NCBI GenBank assembly: GCA_037442205.1
Contig: JBBIQS010000004.1
Span: 1 to 64,000 of the forward strand
DNA length: 64,000 bases
Source: JBBIQS01 sp037442205
GTDB taxonomy: Bacteria; Myxococcota; Myxococcia; Myxococcales; UBA5297
Direction: 5' to 3'
In this document: piece by piece, positions 1 through 9,800 of the stretch
Layout: every line of letters starts with the position of its first letter
Position numbering within the stretch: the stretch's first letter is position 1
Made by a program: the position numbers and the translations under genes
The notes under the pieces: generated by a model
Databases searched by the model: none
What the model was told of the DNA's origin: nothing
What the model saw: the letters and a program-made list of their open reading frames with translations, nothing else

Positions 1-3
1 TCG

Positions 4-1053
<1,050 letters not shown>

Positions 1054-1142
1054 CGTCCCCTCCTTCACGCGCCCTTCCTCGGGCGCACCTTCCCCGCCTG
1101 CGGCCACGACCGCGGAGGACAACCCGCCGCGGCCGGCCGCGC

Positions 1143-2021
1143 TCAAGCCGGAAGCTTGCGGTCCAGCGTCCGGTAGCTGATGGCCTCGCTGATGTGGGCG
1201 GAGGCGATGCTCTCGCTGTCGGCGAGATCGGCCACCGTCCGCGCCACCTTGAGGATCCTGTCGTAGGCCCGGGCGCTCATCCCCACCCGGTCCACCACCG
1301 CCTGCAGCAGCGAGGCGCTCTCGGCGTCCACCTCGCAGAAGCGCCGGATCTGCCGCGGCGTCATCTGGGCGTTGCAGTGGGTCCCGCGCACCTTGGCGAA
1401 GCGCTCGCTCTGGCGGGCCCGGGCGCGGTGCACCCGCTGGCGCAGCTCGCTCGAGCTTTCGCCCTCCCGCGTCGGCGACAAGTCGCGGTAGCGCACCGCC
1501 GGCACCGTCACGTGCAGGTCGATGCGGTCCATCAGCGGGCCCGAGACCCGCGAGCGGTAGCGCTGCACGTCGATCTCCGGGCAGCTGCAGCTGTGGGCGG
1601 TGCTGCCGGCGTGGCCGCAGGGGCAGGGATTCATCGCCGCCACCAGCATCATGCGCGACGGGAAGGTGATGGACTGGGCGGCGCGGGCGATGGTCACCCG
1701 TCCGTCCTCCAGCGGCTGGCGCAGCACCTCGAGCACGTTCTTCTTGAACTCCGGCAGCTCGTCGAGGAAGAGCACGCCGTTGTGGGCCAGCGACACCTCG
1801 CCCGGGCGCGGGATCGAGCCGCCGCCGATCAGCCCGGCGTCGCTGATGGTGTGGTGCGGCGCCCGGAACGGCCGCTCGCGGATCAGCGAGCGGTCACCGA
1901 CCAGGCCGATCACCGAGTAGACCTTGGTGGTCTCCAGCGCTTCCTCGAAGCTCATCTCCGGGAGGATGGTCGGCAGCCGCTTGGCGAGCATGGTCTTCCC
2001 CGAGCCCGGCGGGCCGATCAT
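1143..2021 (-). pseudogene. comM: comM 3' fragment (Mg-chelatase-like AAA+ ATPase, C-terminal part)
   Basis: This is the C-terminal half of ComM/YifB, the hexameric AAA+ helicase that drives branch migration during natural transformation. The fragment starts at the Walker A loop (MIGPPGSGKT), then has the Walker B segment with FLDELPEF, the arginine-rich AAA+ core and the C-terminal Mg-chelatase domain. It has no start codon of its own: upstream on the minus strand is prophage DNA. Reading back into the phage gives an ATG at 2114 that would add a short unrelated leader and could make a hybrid protein, but no good ribosome site supports it. Joined to the fragment at 43640-44295, it gives a normal ComM of about 510 residues. 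Confidence 0.93.
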
Positions 2022-2036
2022 GATGGCAATCTGACC
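2011..2036. other. attL: left prophage-host junction in comM
   Basis: The segment matches 43634-43659 at 20 of 26 positions. The exact shared blocks are GGGCC (2011-2015), ATCAT (2017-2021) and TGACC (2032-2036). comM coding sequence ends within it and phage sequence begins, so strand exchange took place at or next to ATCAT. Host sequence is to the left and phage sequence to the right. A short core with imperfect flanking similarity fits a serine integrase rather than a tyrosine integrase. Confidence 0.85.
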
Positions 2037-2102
2037 GTATGCCCGGGGTTCCCCTGGTGCTGAGGGCGACGTGCTGATTCCCCTCGCCGGCGGGGCGAAG
2101 CC

Positions 2103-2318
2103 TTGAGCGGCCAACTCGACCTCTTCGCGCCGCGGCCTGCCCGTGGACTACCGGCGCCGGCAAGTGCCTCAATTAGTCCACCCTGCCCCGAGAGCGCAGG
2201 TGGACTAGGTCCCGAGCCAGGCGCCGAAACTAGTCCACCACCTGAGCCCCCATCGACTCCCTACCAGCCACGGGAGCTGCTGCCCGAGGAGTCCGCCCGG
2301 CTGGTGCGCGGCCGGTGA
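2103..2318 (+). CDS. Possible small protein next to attL
   Basis: This open frame of 71 codons starts with TTG and begins MSGQLDLFAP, a style of N-terminus common in small phage proteins; the rest is Pro/Ala/Ser-rich and low in complexity. The ribosome site is weak. In the excised circle it would lie just downstream of the integrase on the same strand, a place where some phages encode the factor that reverses integration; that role is only inference from position. The frame also contains four copies of a TAGTCCAC element, so the stretch may be a DNA site rather than a gene. Confidence 0.25.
   Translation: MSGQLDLFAPRPARGLPAPASASISPPCPESAGGLGPEPGAETSPPPEPPSTPYQPRELLPEESARLVRGR
2143..2239. repeat. 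Four TAGTCCAC elements in alternating orientation
   Basis: Copies are at 2143-2150 (minus), 2174-2182 (plus), 2199-2207 (minus) and 2231-2239 (plus); the last three extend to TAGTCCACC. They form two inverted pairs of similar size, starting about 120 bp inside attL. Such spacing is typical of protein-binding sites rather than coding constraint. Function unknown. Confidence 0.6.
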
Positions 2319-2530
2319 GGACTGCGGACATGGTGGTGCTGTGCATGGAGGTGGTCTCCGGCAGGCAGCGGGGTCACCTCCGCCAGCGGAAGGGGCGATA
2401 CCGGCGCCCGGCTGCGCGCCGTGAACGCCAGCGGCGAGGTGCCCCTCGGCCGACAGCGTTTGCGACTGAAATGCAGATGCCCGCCGCCACCCCGGAGGGC
2501 GACGGAGGGCGGGCTCAGCGGCGCGGCGGA
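2319..2530. other. Left-end stretch without a convincing gene
   Basis: About 210 bp between the attL-side elements and the last leftward phage gene. Long open frames cross it, but their products are arginine/proline-rich shadows with no ribosome sites. At 2524-2541 a 7-bp stem with a CTAC loop overlaps the stop codon of the next gene. It lacks a T-run, so it is not a convincing intrinsic terminator. Confidence 0.5.
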
Positions 2531-2779
2531 CTACTCCGCCGGCTCGTAGGTGGCCGCGAAGATGTCCGGCTTGCAGGGGTAGAGCTCGCCCTTCACGCCG
2601 CGGATGATCCAGTCGCCCGGCTTCGCCTCCATGACGCCCTCGAGCGTCTCGATGAGCATGGTGCCCGCCTCAGTGTAGCGGACGCGCCCTTCGACGACAT
2701 CGGCTGCCAGAGCGCCGTCCTGCATCCCGGAGCGGAACTGGACAGCTTCGATCACAACCGGCTTCTTTCGGAACTTCAT
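2531..2779 (-). CDS. Small conserved phage protein
   Basis: An 82-residue protein beginning MKFRKKPVVIEAVQF and ending in a segment with PGDWIIRGVKGELYPC and FAATYEPAE. This small family is widespread in phages and prophages, often near lysis or late genes, and has no established function that I know. The ATG at 2779 is preferred over an upstream one at 2800 because AGAGGTG precedes it at good spacing and the conserved N-terminus starts there. It is the last leftward phage gene before attL, so any read-through from the late operon would continue into the comM fragment and recA. Confidence 0.8.
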   Translation of the reverse strand: MKFRKKPVVIEAVQFRSGMQDGALAADVVEGRVRYTEAGTMLIETLEGVMEAKPGDWIIRGVKGELYPCKPDIFAATYEPAE

Positions 2780-2809
2780 GGGGTCACCTCTGCCGGCCAC
2801 TGCCGGCGA

Positions 2810-3019
2810 TCAGAACTGCACTCGAGCCCCACCACCCGCCCACCAGCTGCGGTCGGCCCAGCGGTACTCGCCAGCGGCGAAGAGCCCCAGCGGGCCCCAG
2901 GGATGCGCCCCGGCCTCGAGCCTGGCGTAGACCCCGGAGCGGCTTTCGGCGCCGAGCTGGGCCTCAAGGTAGGCCCGGCCCAGCGCCAGTCCATAGGCCC
3001 TGTCGAGCCCCTCGCTCAG
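2810..3019 (-). CDS. Hidden small protein with non-canonical (CTG) start, barrel-like
   Basis: Between the holin-like gene and the small gene at 2531, one minus-strand frame reads as a plausible protein rich in Leu, Ala, Tyr and Trp (RAYLEAQLG, LGLFAAGEYRWADRSWW) ending in GARVQF. Alternating hydrophobic residues and a terminal Phe recall the last strands of an outer-membrane barrel. The overlapping frame with an ATG at 2994 has a low-complexity product. I found no ATG, GTG or TTG in the real-looking frame through the end of the holin-like gene. The best candidate is CTG at 3019, overlapping the holin stop as CTGA. A frameshift from the upstream gene is the alternative. Confidence 0.45.
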   Translation of the reverse strand: MSEGLDRAYGLALGRAYLEAQLGAESRSGVYARLEAGAHPWGPLGLFAAGEYRWADRSWWAGGGARVQF

Positions 3020-3564
3020 CTGGCGGCGAGGGGCCTCGAAGGGACCAGCGCCACCGCCGAGGCCGAGGTCATCTTCTCGACCCGGACCGCGCTCTCGACC
3101 TTGCCGGCCAGGTAGTCCCCTACCCCGGCCTCGTCGAGCCCCAGCACCTGGCCCAGCAGCTTGAGGCCATCGGCCCCCAGGTAGCTCTTGGCCTTGGCGA
3201 TGGCGGCGTCCTTGGCTGCCTTCGCCACATCGGCGGGGAGCCCGCCGGCGCCAGCCGCCGCCCGGGCGGCGTCCACGGTCACCTGGAAGGTCTCGCGCAC
3301 CGCGGTGAAGACGGCATCGTCGACGCGCATCAGGAGGCGGGCCAGGGCCTGGTTGGCGACCTTCGAGCGCACGAGGTTGCGCAGGGCGTAGGCGGCGTAG
3401 GTGATGACCGCCACCACCAGGCCGGCGAGCGCATTCAGCAGCTCGGGCGAGGTGAGGATGCTCGAAGGCAGAGGCGGGGCGGCGGGCGCGGCGGCCTGGG
3501 CCAGCGCGACCAGCGGGAGGGCGAGGACCAGCAGGACGACGAGGAAGAGGCGGGCGAAGCGCAT
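3016..3564 (-). CDS. Putative holin-like membrane protein
   Basis: A 182-residue protein with a hydrophobic N-terminus (about residues 4-23, ending in ALA, signal-like) and a membrane segment at about 45-66 (ALAGLVVAVITYAAYAL), followed by amphipathic helices. Size, topology and position between the fibre gene and the left end suit a phage holin of the LLH type, which makes the lesion that lets endolysin reach the wall. The family match is inferred from layout, not from a diagnostic motif. The ATG at 3564 has AAAGGAG upstream; the frame extends much further but only as a shadow of the neighbouring gene. Confidence 0.5.
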   Translation of the reverse strand: MRFARLFLVVLLVLALPLVALAQAAAPAAPPLPSSILTSPELLNALAGLVVAVITYAAYALRNLVRSKVANQALARLLMRVDDAVFTAVRETFQVTVDAARAAAGAGGLPADVAKAAKDAAIAKAKSYLGADGLKLLGQVLGLDEAGVGDYLAGKVESAVRVEKMTSASAVALVPSRPLAAS

Positions 3565-3581
3565 GCGGGTGCTCCTTTCAA

Positions 3582-5891
3582 TCAGTCGAGGTCGAAGCAG
3601 CAGGCGTCCACCGCGCAGAAGTTGGCGCAGGTGCCTCCGGAGATGTCGACGACTCCGGTGCTTGGCGCGATGTGGACGTAGGTTGGCGTTCCGCCGGAAG
3701 CCGAGAAGGTGGCGCAGTAGAAATCCGTAGAGGGCCGCTGTCCGGTCGGCAACGTGAAGAGGCTGGCACAGGGCATCGTGCCGCGCAGCGTCCCCCGCAT
3801 GCAGACCCGATTGGCTCCGGTCTTCCGATACGCCAAGCCGAAGCCCCACCCCGGGTTGGAAAAGGAGCATCCCGGCGTGGTGACGGACGTCCAGCTGGCG
3901 TCCGTGGAGCAGGCGAAGGTGTCGGTGGCGTTGTTGTACTTCAGCTGGCTGCTGGCGGCGCTGCAGCTTGGGAGCGTGCGCTGCGTCCACCCGGTTCCGG
4001 TCCCCACCAGCACCGAGTCGGCTGCCGCGGTGCTGTTGCCGGTGCCGCCGTGCGAGTAGTCCAGCGATCCGGCACCGAAGTCGGCGCTGACCACGTTTCC
4101 GTAACTGACCACCCCGGTCCCGCCGTGCAGCACCTGGGTCGAGGAACCGGGAGCCTGGTGGGTCCACTGCGTATTTCCGGAGTTGCGCACCACGATGTCG
4201 CCGGCCGCGGTCGCGGCGGTGTCCACGTCCGAGTGCTGCGACCCCATCAGCGTGTGCGCGGTGCCGGTCGGAGTGAAGCAGCCCTCTGCGTTGCCGGAAG
4301 CGTCCACGCCCAGCGGCGCCTGCCCGGCTGAGCAGTTGGTCCCGTTGGCGACCAGGGCCGATGCGGTGGCGGCCTTCCCGGTGTAGCTGCCGTCGCCCAT
4401 GACACACGACTGAGCCGTTCCGAAGTTTCCCCAGCACTCGAGCTCATCGGTGGCGGAGAGAGCGTTGGCGGTGTTCTTGAAGAAAGCCCGGTCCACGCCA
4501 ACGGTGGCAGTGACGTAGGAAGTCATCGGGAAGGTCGCCGTCCCGCCGATGATTCCGCCGGTCGGGTAGAAGGTCCCGTCCCCCATCAGCGCAGCGATGG
4601 TGGTTCCGTGATTATCCCAGTCTGCGAAGATGTCGTTTGAAGCCATCGTCCCCTGACTGGTGAAGATGTGAAACGCGGTGTCGACGCCGCCTGTCGCGGC
4701 GATCTTCGACACGATCTGCGTCGCCCCTGCCGAAGGCCCAGACACCGCCTCCGCTACCGGCGCGCTAAACCCGTTGGCGAGGTCGGTCGGCTCGACCTTC
4801 CGGCAGGTGAAGTCCCCGTACATGTTCTGAGCGGTCCCGAACCCGGTGCCCGCTGCACAGCCGTTGGGCGTCACTGCCCACACCCCGGCTTGGCTGGCGA
4901 AGGTGGCGGTGCTGGCGTTGCCGGTGAGAGGCCCGACGAAGCCTGCCGCCGACTCGACCTTCCCGTTGGCGTGGATGGCCACCCCGTTGTTGACGTCGCT
5001 GGCGGTGACCAGCATCGGGGTGGTGGTGGCGCTGGTCGAGGCCACATCGACCAAGGTCGAGGCGTGCGTCGACCCTCCATGAACCGCGAACAGATCCCCG
5101 GACATTTCGGTCCCAGAGATATCGAACGCCGCGGCGTAGAGGCCAGAGGGGACCGGAGTGTTGTAGTCGAACTTGAGCAACCGGCCCGACATCGAGAAGG
5201 TCTTGTCGGCGACCGGGTTCTCGATCACCGACAGCCAGGGCGCCGAGCAGGAAGGGACGCCGCCGGCGTTGATCCCGTTGGCCCAGGTCCCGCTGGTGCA
5301 GCTGTAGCCGGGATAGGCGGCGAGGTGCCCGGTGGCGCCGCTGGAAACCTGGAGTACTCCGGAGGCCCCCTGCACACCGCCGAGGGGCGTGGCACACGAG
5401 AACATCCCCACCGTGTCCATCGAGTAGGCGAAGTCGTTGGCTCCGGTGCAGCCGGAGGCCGCGGTGCGCGCCCGCAGGTTGCCGCTCCCGTCGGATTCCT
5501 GCAGGGTGCCGGCCACGCCCTGGGCGTTGGCCTTGGGGACGGCGCACACCGCCGCCCCGGTGCCGGTCAGCTCCTTGAAGTACTCGCCGGCGACGCAGTT
5601 GGTGCCGGGATAGGAGGCGAATCCTCCGGCGCCGTCCGCCTCCTGCAACGCGCCAGCTGCGCCGGCCGAGCCGGTAGTAGCCGCCACGCTGAGAGTCGCC
5701 GTCCCGGACGACACGGAGCACAGCGCGCCGCCCCGGCAGTCGATGGACGAAGCGAGGCCGCGCAACTGGCCGGCGCTCGACACCCTGATTCCCGGGGCGG
5801 TGGTGGGAGAGGGGTTGCTTCCGATGGTTCCAGCAGCGACGGCGCCCGCCCCGAGCAGCACAGGCAGAACGTACAGCGCGAAACGCTTCAT
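3582..5891 (-). CDS. Large secreted or fibre-like repeat protein
   Basis: A 769-residue protein rich in Gly, Ala, Ser and Thr. It begins with a clear signal peptide (MKRFALYVLPVLLGAGAVAAG) and has repeated blocks in its first 300 residues of the form LQ(E/V)(S/A)DG-SG followed by a Cys-containing segment (for example VAGTLQESDGSG and GASGVLQVSSGA). The C-terminus is Cys-rich (CANFCAVDACCFDLD). Composition and position suggest a tail fibre or spike, but virion proteins do not normally carry signal peptides, so an exported surface protein of the lysogen is an alternative. The start at 5891 follows GGAAGAG and places the signal sequence at the N-terminus. I do not recognise a named domain. Confidence 0.6.
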   Translation of the reverse strand: MKRFALYVLPVLLGAGAVAAGTIGSNPSPTTAPGIRVSSAGQLRGLASSIDCRGGALCSVSSGTATLSVAATTGSAGAAGALQEADGAGGFASYPGTNCVAGEYFKELTGTGAAVCAVPKANAQGVAGTLQESDGSGNLRARTAASGCTGANDFAYSMDTVGMFSCATPLGGVQGASGVLQVSSGATGHLAAYPGYSCTSGTWANGINAGGVPSCSAPWLSVIENPVADKTFSMSGRLLKFDYNTPVPSGLYAAAFDISGTEMSGDLFAVHGGSTHASTLVDVASTSATTTPMLVTASDVNNGVAIHANGKVESAAGFVGPLTGNASTATFASQAGVWAVTPNGCAAGTGFGTAQNMYGDFTCRKVEPTDLANGFSAPVAEAVSGPSAGATQIVSKIAATGGVDTAFHIFTSQGTMASNDIFADWDNHGTTIAALMGDGTFYPTGGIIGGTATFPMTSYVTATVGVDRAFFKNTANALSATDELECWGNFGTAQSCVMGDGSYTGKAATASALVANGTNCSAGQAPLGVDASGNAEGCFTPTGTAHTLMGSQHSDVDTAATAAGDIVVRNSGNTQWTHQAPGSSTQVLHGGTGVVSYGNVVSADFGAGSLDYSHGGTGNSTAAADSVLVGTGTGWTQRTLPSCSAASSQLKYNNATDTFACSTDASWTSVTTPGCSFSNPGWGFGLAYRKTGANRVCMRGTLRGTMPCASLFTLPTGQRPSTDFYCATFSASGGTPTYVHIAPSTGVVDISGGTCANFCAVDACCFDLD

Positions 5892-5902
5892 GGTCTCTTC
5901 CT

Positions 5903-6409
5903 TCATGCGAGGGCCGCGAGGTAGAGGTCCTCGCGACGCTTGAGGACGTCCGAGGCGTAGTTGCCGCCGGTGGTGCACCGGTCAGCGGCGGCCAGGCGGG
6001 CGGCGGTTTCGACGATGCCGGCGGTGGCGGTTCGGACCCGCGCCGCGCCGCAGTTGTAGGCGGCGACGGCCAGCTCGATGGATCCGCCGAGGGCGCGCTG
6101 GTTCAGCTCGAGCAGCCGGGCGGCGTATAGGATCGAGAAGGGAGGCTCAGCCCAGAGCCCGGTGGAGACGAAGGCGCTGTGGTACCGGTCGTCGATCTGC
6201 ATCAGCCCGCGCCCGTGGCCGCAGTCGCCGGTGCCGCTTGGTCCAGGTGGGGTGAGCGCCTCGCCGCCGCGGGACTCCCGGTCCATGATGGCGGCCAAGA
6301 GCACCGGGTCGATGGAGTCGTAGGCGATCGATGCCGCGTAGAGCTCTGGTGCCCAGCGGGCAAGCCGGGGCGGGAGCCTAGACAGGAGCAGCAGGGTGTT
6401 CGGATACAC
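5903..6409 (-). CDS. Lytic transglycosylase-type endolysin
   Basis: A 168-residue lysozyme-fold protein that cuts the glycan strands of peptidoglycan. It has the SLT-family marks: the catalytic Glu in IMDRESRGG, then GRGLMQIDDR and AVAAYNCGA. No signal peptide is present, so it would rely on the nearby holin-like protein for export. It starts with GTG at 6409, preceded by GGAGGG. It lies 17 bp after the TM/coiled-coil gene and just before the fibre-like gene, so the lysis genes flank the fibre. Confidence 0.85.
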   Translation of the reverse strand: MYPNTLLLLSRLPPRLARWAPELYAASIAYDSIDPVLLAAIMDRESRGGEALTPPGPSGTGDCGHGRGLMQIDDRYHSAFVSTGLWAEPPFSILYAARLLELNQRALGGSIELAVAAYNCGAARVRTATAGIVETAARLAAADRCTTGGNYASDVLKRREDLYLAALA

Positions 6410-6426
6410 GGGGCCCTCCGGCGCGG

Positions 6427-6786
6427 TCAGCGCTTACCCCACTGGGATTCGTCGATGGCTACGTGCCGGTCGTACTTCTCGAGCCGTGCGTTCAGGGCTC
6501 CGACCGCGGCCTTGAGCTCGTGCAGGAGCTTGACCTCTTCCTCGCGGTGGGCCGACTCGGCGGCGACCTTCACCTCGAGGGAGGTGGCGCGGCTCTCCAC
6601 CGTGGCGGTGCGCGTCTCAAGCCGCTCGACGCGCTTCTCGGTGGCGGCGGTGGAGGCGTTCGCGGTTCCGATTCCGATGCCCGAACCGAGAAGAGCCGAC
6701 AGAGCCGGGACCACCAGGGTCAACCACCACCACTTATGCTGCGACGTCGGCTTCGGGGACTCGGGGCTCTCAGTGCGGTCGCTCAA
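6427..6786 (-). CDS. Membrane-anchored coiled-coil lysis protein (spanin- or holin-like)
   Basis: A 119-residue protein with a short cytoplasmic N-terminus, one membrane segment at about residues 20-43 (WWLTLVVPALSALLGSGIGIG) and a long coiled coil (EKRVERLETRTATVESRA onward). This is the layout of an inner-membrane spanin, which joins inner and outer membranes during lysis; a pinholin-type role is also possible. The start is TTG at 6786 with GGGAGG nine bases upstream. It is preceded at a fixed distance by the 24-bp element shared with terS, so it probably starts its own late transcript. Confidence 0.6.
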   Translation of the reverse strand: MSDRTESPESPKPTSQHKWWWLTLVVPALSALLGSGIGIGTANASTAATEKRVERLETRTATVESRATSLEVKVAAESAHREEEVKLLHELKAAVGALNARLEKYDRHVAIDESQWGKR

Positions 6787-6813
6787 GTGGGGTCGCCTCC
6801 CTCAACCCCACTG

Positions 6814-6837
6814 TGCATCCGCTTGTGGACAGCGTCC
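6814..6837 (-). promoter_or_regulatory. Late leader element, copy 2 (before lysis genes)
   Basis: 24 bp matching 28095-28118 at 21 positions, with an identical 15-bp core (TTGTGGACAGCGTCC on the plus strand). On the transcribed strand the core contains the dyad GGAC-GCT-GTCC. In both places exactly 27 bases separate the element from a TTG start codon. Probable late promoter or activator site; no sigma-70 hexamers are evident. Confidence 0.55.
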
Positions 6838-6848
6838 CTAGCCGACCG

Positions 6849-9800
6849 TCAGGGCAGCATTTTCGGCCGGTTCAGCAGGAACGGAGTCGTCGGCTGCTTC
6901 TTGCGCTCTCCGTAGACCGGGCCCGAGAGCAAGTGCGAAACGTTGCCCGCCGACAGGTCGCGGTTGGCCTCGCCGCCGGCGAAGTAGCCGAGGGTTCGGC
7001 TCGCCTGGTTGACGCCGGGAACGTTCTGCCAAAGGGCCAGGGCCTCGAGCAGCGCCGCCACCCGGTCCCAGGCCTGCCCGCTGGACACCGCCTTGTCGAT
7101 GGCCTCGTAGATGCGCTCGACGGCTGCCGCCGCGGGAGCGTTGCGCATGGAGAACTTGCGCTTCTTGACCTTGCCGTGGATGAGCTTCGCCACCCCTGCG
7201 TTGACGGCACCTTCCCAGGCCGCCCCGAACACCGGAACCAAGGATCCGGGGAAGGCGAGGAACTTGCGCAGCAGGTACTCGGCCCAGCTCTCGTCATCCT
7301 CGGGTCCGCGCCCAGAGAGAACCTCACCCAGCACCGCCGCGGCGAAGAAGATGGCCATCGTGCGCGCCCCGGCGCGGAGTATGTTGGTCGCAGCGTCCCA
7401 CTTCTGCTTCTTGTTCTCCGCGGTGTCCCACTGATTGAGGGGCTCGTGCCAGAGGCGCGCCTCCATGTTGTAGAGCTTCGAGAAGTAGCCGATGAAGGCC
7501 GTCAGGGCACCCACGGTCCGCTTGTCGCGAAGCATCGCCGGCTGCTCAGCCAGAGCGTTGCTCGGCATGTTGTCCTGCAGCCTCATGTCGGCCTGGCGCA
7601 CGGCGTCGGACTCGGAGAGCCCCTCGGCCTTGGCCTGCTCGAAGGCGCCGGTCCAGATCACCGTCGAGGTGAGCCGGTCGGTCATCTCCATGAAGAAGAA
7701 GGCGTGCTTGCGCACCACGTCGAGCGCCCGCTCCTTGCCCGAGCGGTTTCCGCTCTTGCCGATCTTCTGCAGGTTGTCCTTGAGGTAGGCGATGGACGAC
7801 TTAGCGCGGGACCGAAGCTCGGGGCTCTTGGCCAACCCCTCCTTGCGCATTTTCATCCAAGCCAGCGGGTTGAGCGCCTTCGCCAGCACCGGAGTCAAAT
7901 GCCGCGCCTTGACGGTCCCGTTGGCCATCGCGACCATGGGGTTCGCTAGGTCGCCGGCCGCCACCGTCAGCGAGTAGCCCAGGGTGGCGTAGACGAAGCG
8001 GTTCTTGAGCGCTCCGAACTGCTCGAGGTAGTCGGCGAGCTGAGGCGCCACAGGGTCCACATCCGCGCCCGCGACGACCTTGAGCCAGGACTCGAGCTGG
8101 GGCTGGTACTTCGCCCCGAGGCGCCGCTGGATGGTGCGGCGCATCGTGTCGTTGTAGAGCACCCGCGACGCCTGGCGCACGAACTGATCATGCGTCGTGT
8201 AGTGGATCACCTCGAGGACGTGCGCCGGTACCGTTCCCCACTGCAGGTTGATGACGTCCGAGTAGTGCTCCGCTCGGGCCTTGGTGAACCCCTTGGCCAC
8301 CGACGCCCGAGCGGCGCCCCCGGAGTTCATGCGAGCGAAGGCCTTCTCCGACTGCCCCTGCCCAACCCTCGAGGACACCGGGTCGTAGCGGGCGGGGAAG
8401 TAGCCGCCGCTGACCACCCGGCCCGAAGGAAGCTTGATCGGGGTCGCCTGGATTTTGTCCGGCCTGACCCCGTTGATCTCCTCGTAGTGCTTGGCCACCG
8501 CCGGATAGAGTTCCTTGTCGAGGAGTTGCCAGGTCTTCTCAATGAACGTCCACTCCTCATCGGTCAGTGTCTTCCCGAGGAAGTGGAGCACCTGCTCCTC
8601 TTTCCAGTCGTATCCTCCCAGCAGCCGCTCTCGGTTCGACTGGTTGCCCATGTTCAGCGCCACCATCCAAACCCACTGCCGGTCTACCGGGCCGGAGCGG
8701 TTGACGTCGGAGGGCGTCGGCAACTCGCGCTCGGCATCGGCCACGATCTCGTAGCGGCGCTTCTGCAGCTCAGCCGGGAGCTCGTCCCAGTTCTTCTCGA
8801 AGTACTCGAGGACATTGGATGCCAGCGCCTCCTCGGCATGCTTGGCATCCATGTATCCGTGCCAGAAGAACTCGACGGCCATCGTCCCGAGCCGCTCGAA
8901 CATCTGCTTCGGCTCGAGCATCGCCGCCCGGCGGCCCTGCCTGCGGAGCTTCTTCTGGTAGGCGGGGCCCGCCAGCGACTCCGAGGCCGGCTCCGGTCCG
9001 AGGTCCTTTTCCTTCTCGGCGTAGCTCGAAATCGACTTGGCGGCTTCCTCGATCGACAGGCGCTGGTCTCCGATGCGGACGGAGTTGGCGTTGCGCGCCA
9101 CCTGCCGAACTTGCGCCAGGGCCCTGTGGACCTCGCGCATGTCGGAGAGCGCGAGCGTCTTCCACGAGGGCTGCACGATCAGCAGCTTGTTCAGGAGGTC
9201 GCGGTCGAACGCAGGAGAGACGCCGGTGTCGTCGAGCAGGGTGACGAGGTCATCGAGCCCCTTGCGCTCAGCCAGCACTCCGGGATCCTGCTCCTTCTCC
9301 TTGAGGCCCAGCGCCTCGAGGATGGAGTCGGAGACGTCACGCAGTTCGTGGGCCGCGAGGCCCAGCCGGCCGCGGGCCTTGTCGTCGGAGAGCTCGTTCG
9401 CGAGCCTGAGGAAGGACTCGCGGTCCTCCCGCGCCTTCTCGAGCTGCACCCAGAGGTAGTGATTCAGGATCTGCTGCTGCTTCGCCACATAGGCCGCGGC
9501 GAAGTCTCCCTTGGCGGCGAACACCATCGCCTCGTTGGCGGCCTTCCGCTCGCCGACGAGCGCCTGGTAGCTATTGATGTTTCCCACCGCGCGCTTGGCA
9601 GCGAGCATCTCGGCGGCTCGCTTGATGGCCTCGATCGGAGCCCCGCCCGGGCCGGCCGCCGACTTCGATCGCAGTGCCCGCCACTCCATCAGCAGCCACC
9701 GCGAGGTCGCTTCTCCGTGCAGCCCCTTGGCGACGGCCTCCTCGAGCCGCGCCTTCTCGTCCAGCTGCTCGGGGTGCCTCTCCTTCACGAGCTCTCCGGC

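Noticed and set aside
2114..2172. Hybrid phage-comM protein started from phage DNA at 2114 or 2172
   Set aside because: Open frames exist, but the leaders are low complexity with no ribosome site, and the lost N-terminal half is needed for ComM.
2315..3115. Plus-strand open frame of 266 codons across the left end
   Set aside because: It is Arg/Ala-rich, has no ribosome site and is antisense to genes with good starts.
3582..5891. Diversity-generating retroelement, as in BPP-1, acting on the fibre-like gene
   Set aside because: The head genes resemble BPP-1, but I find no reverse transcriptase gene, no accessory gene and no template repeat in the window.
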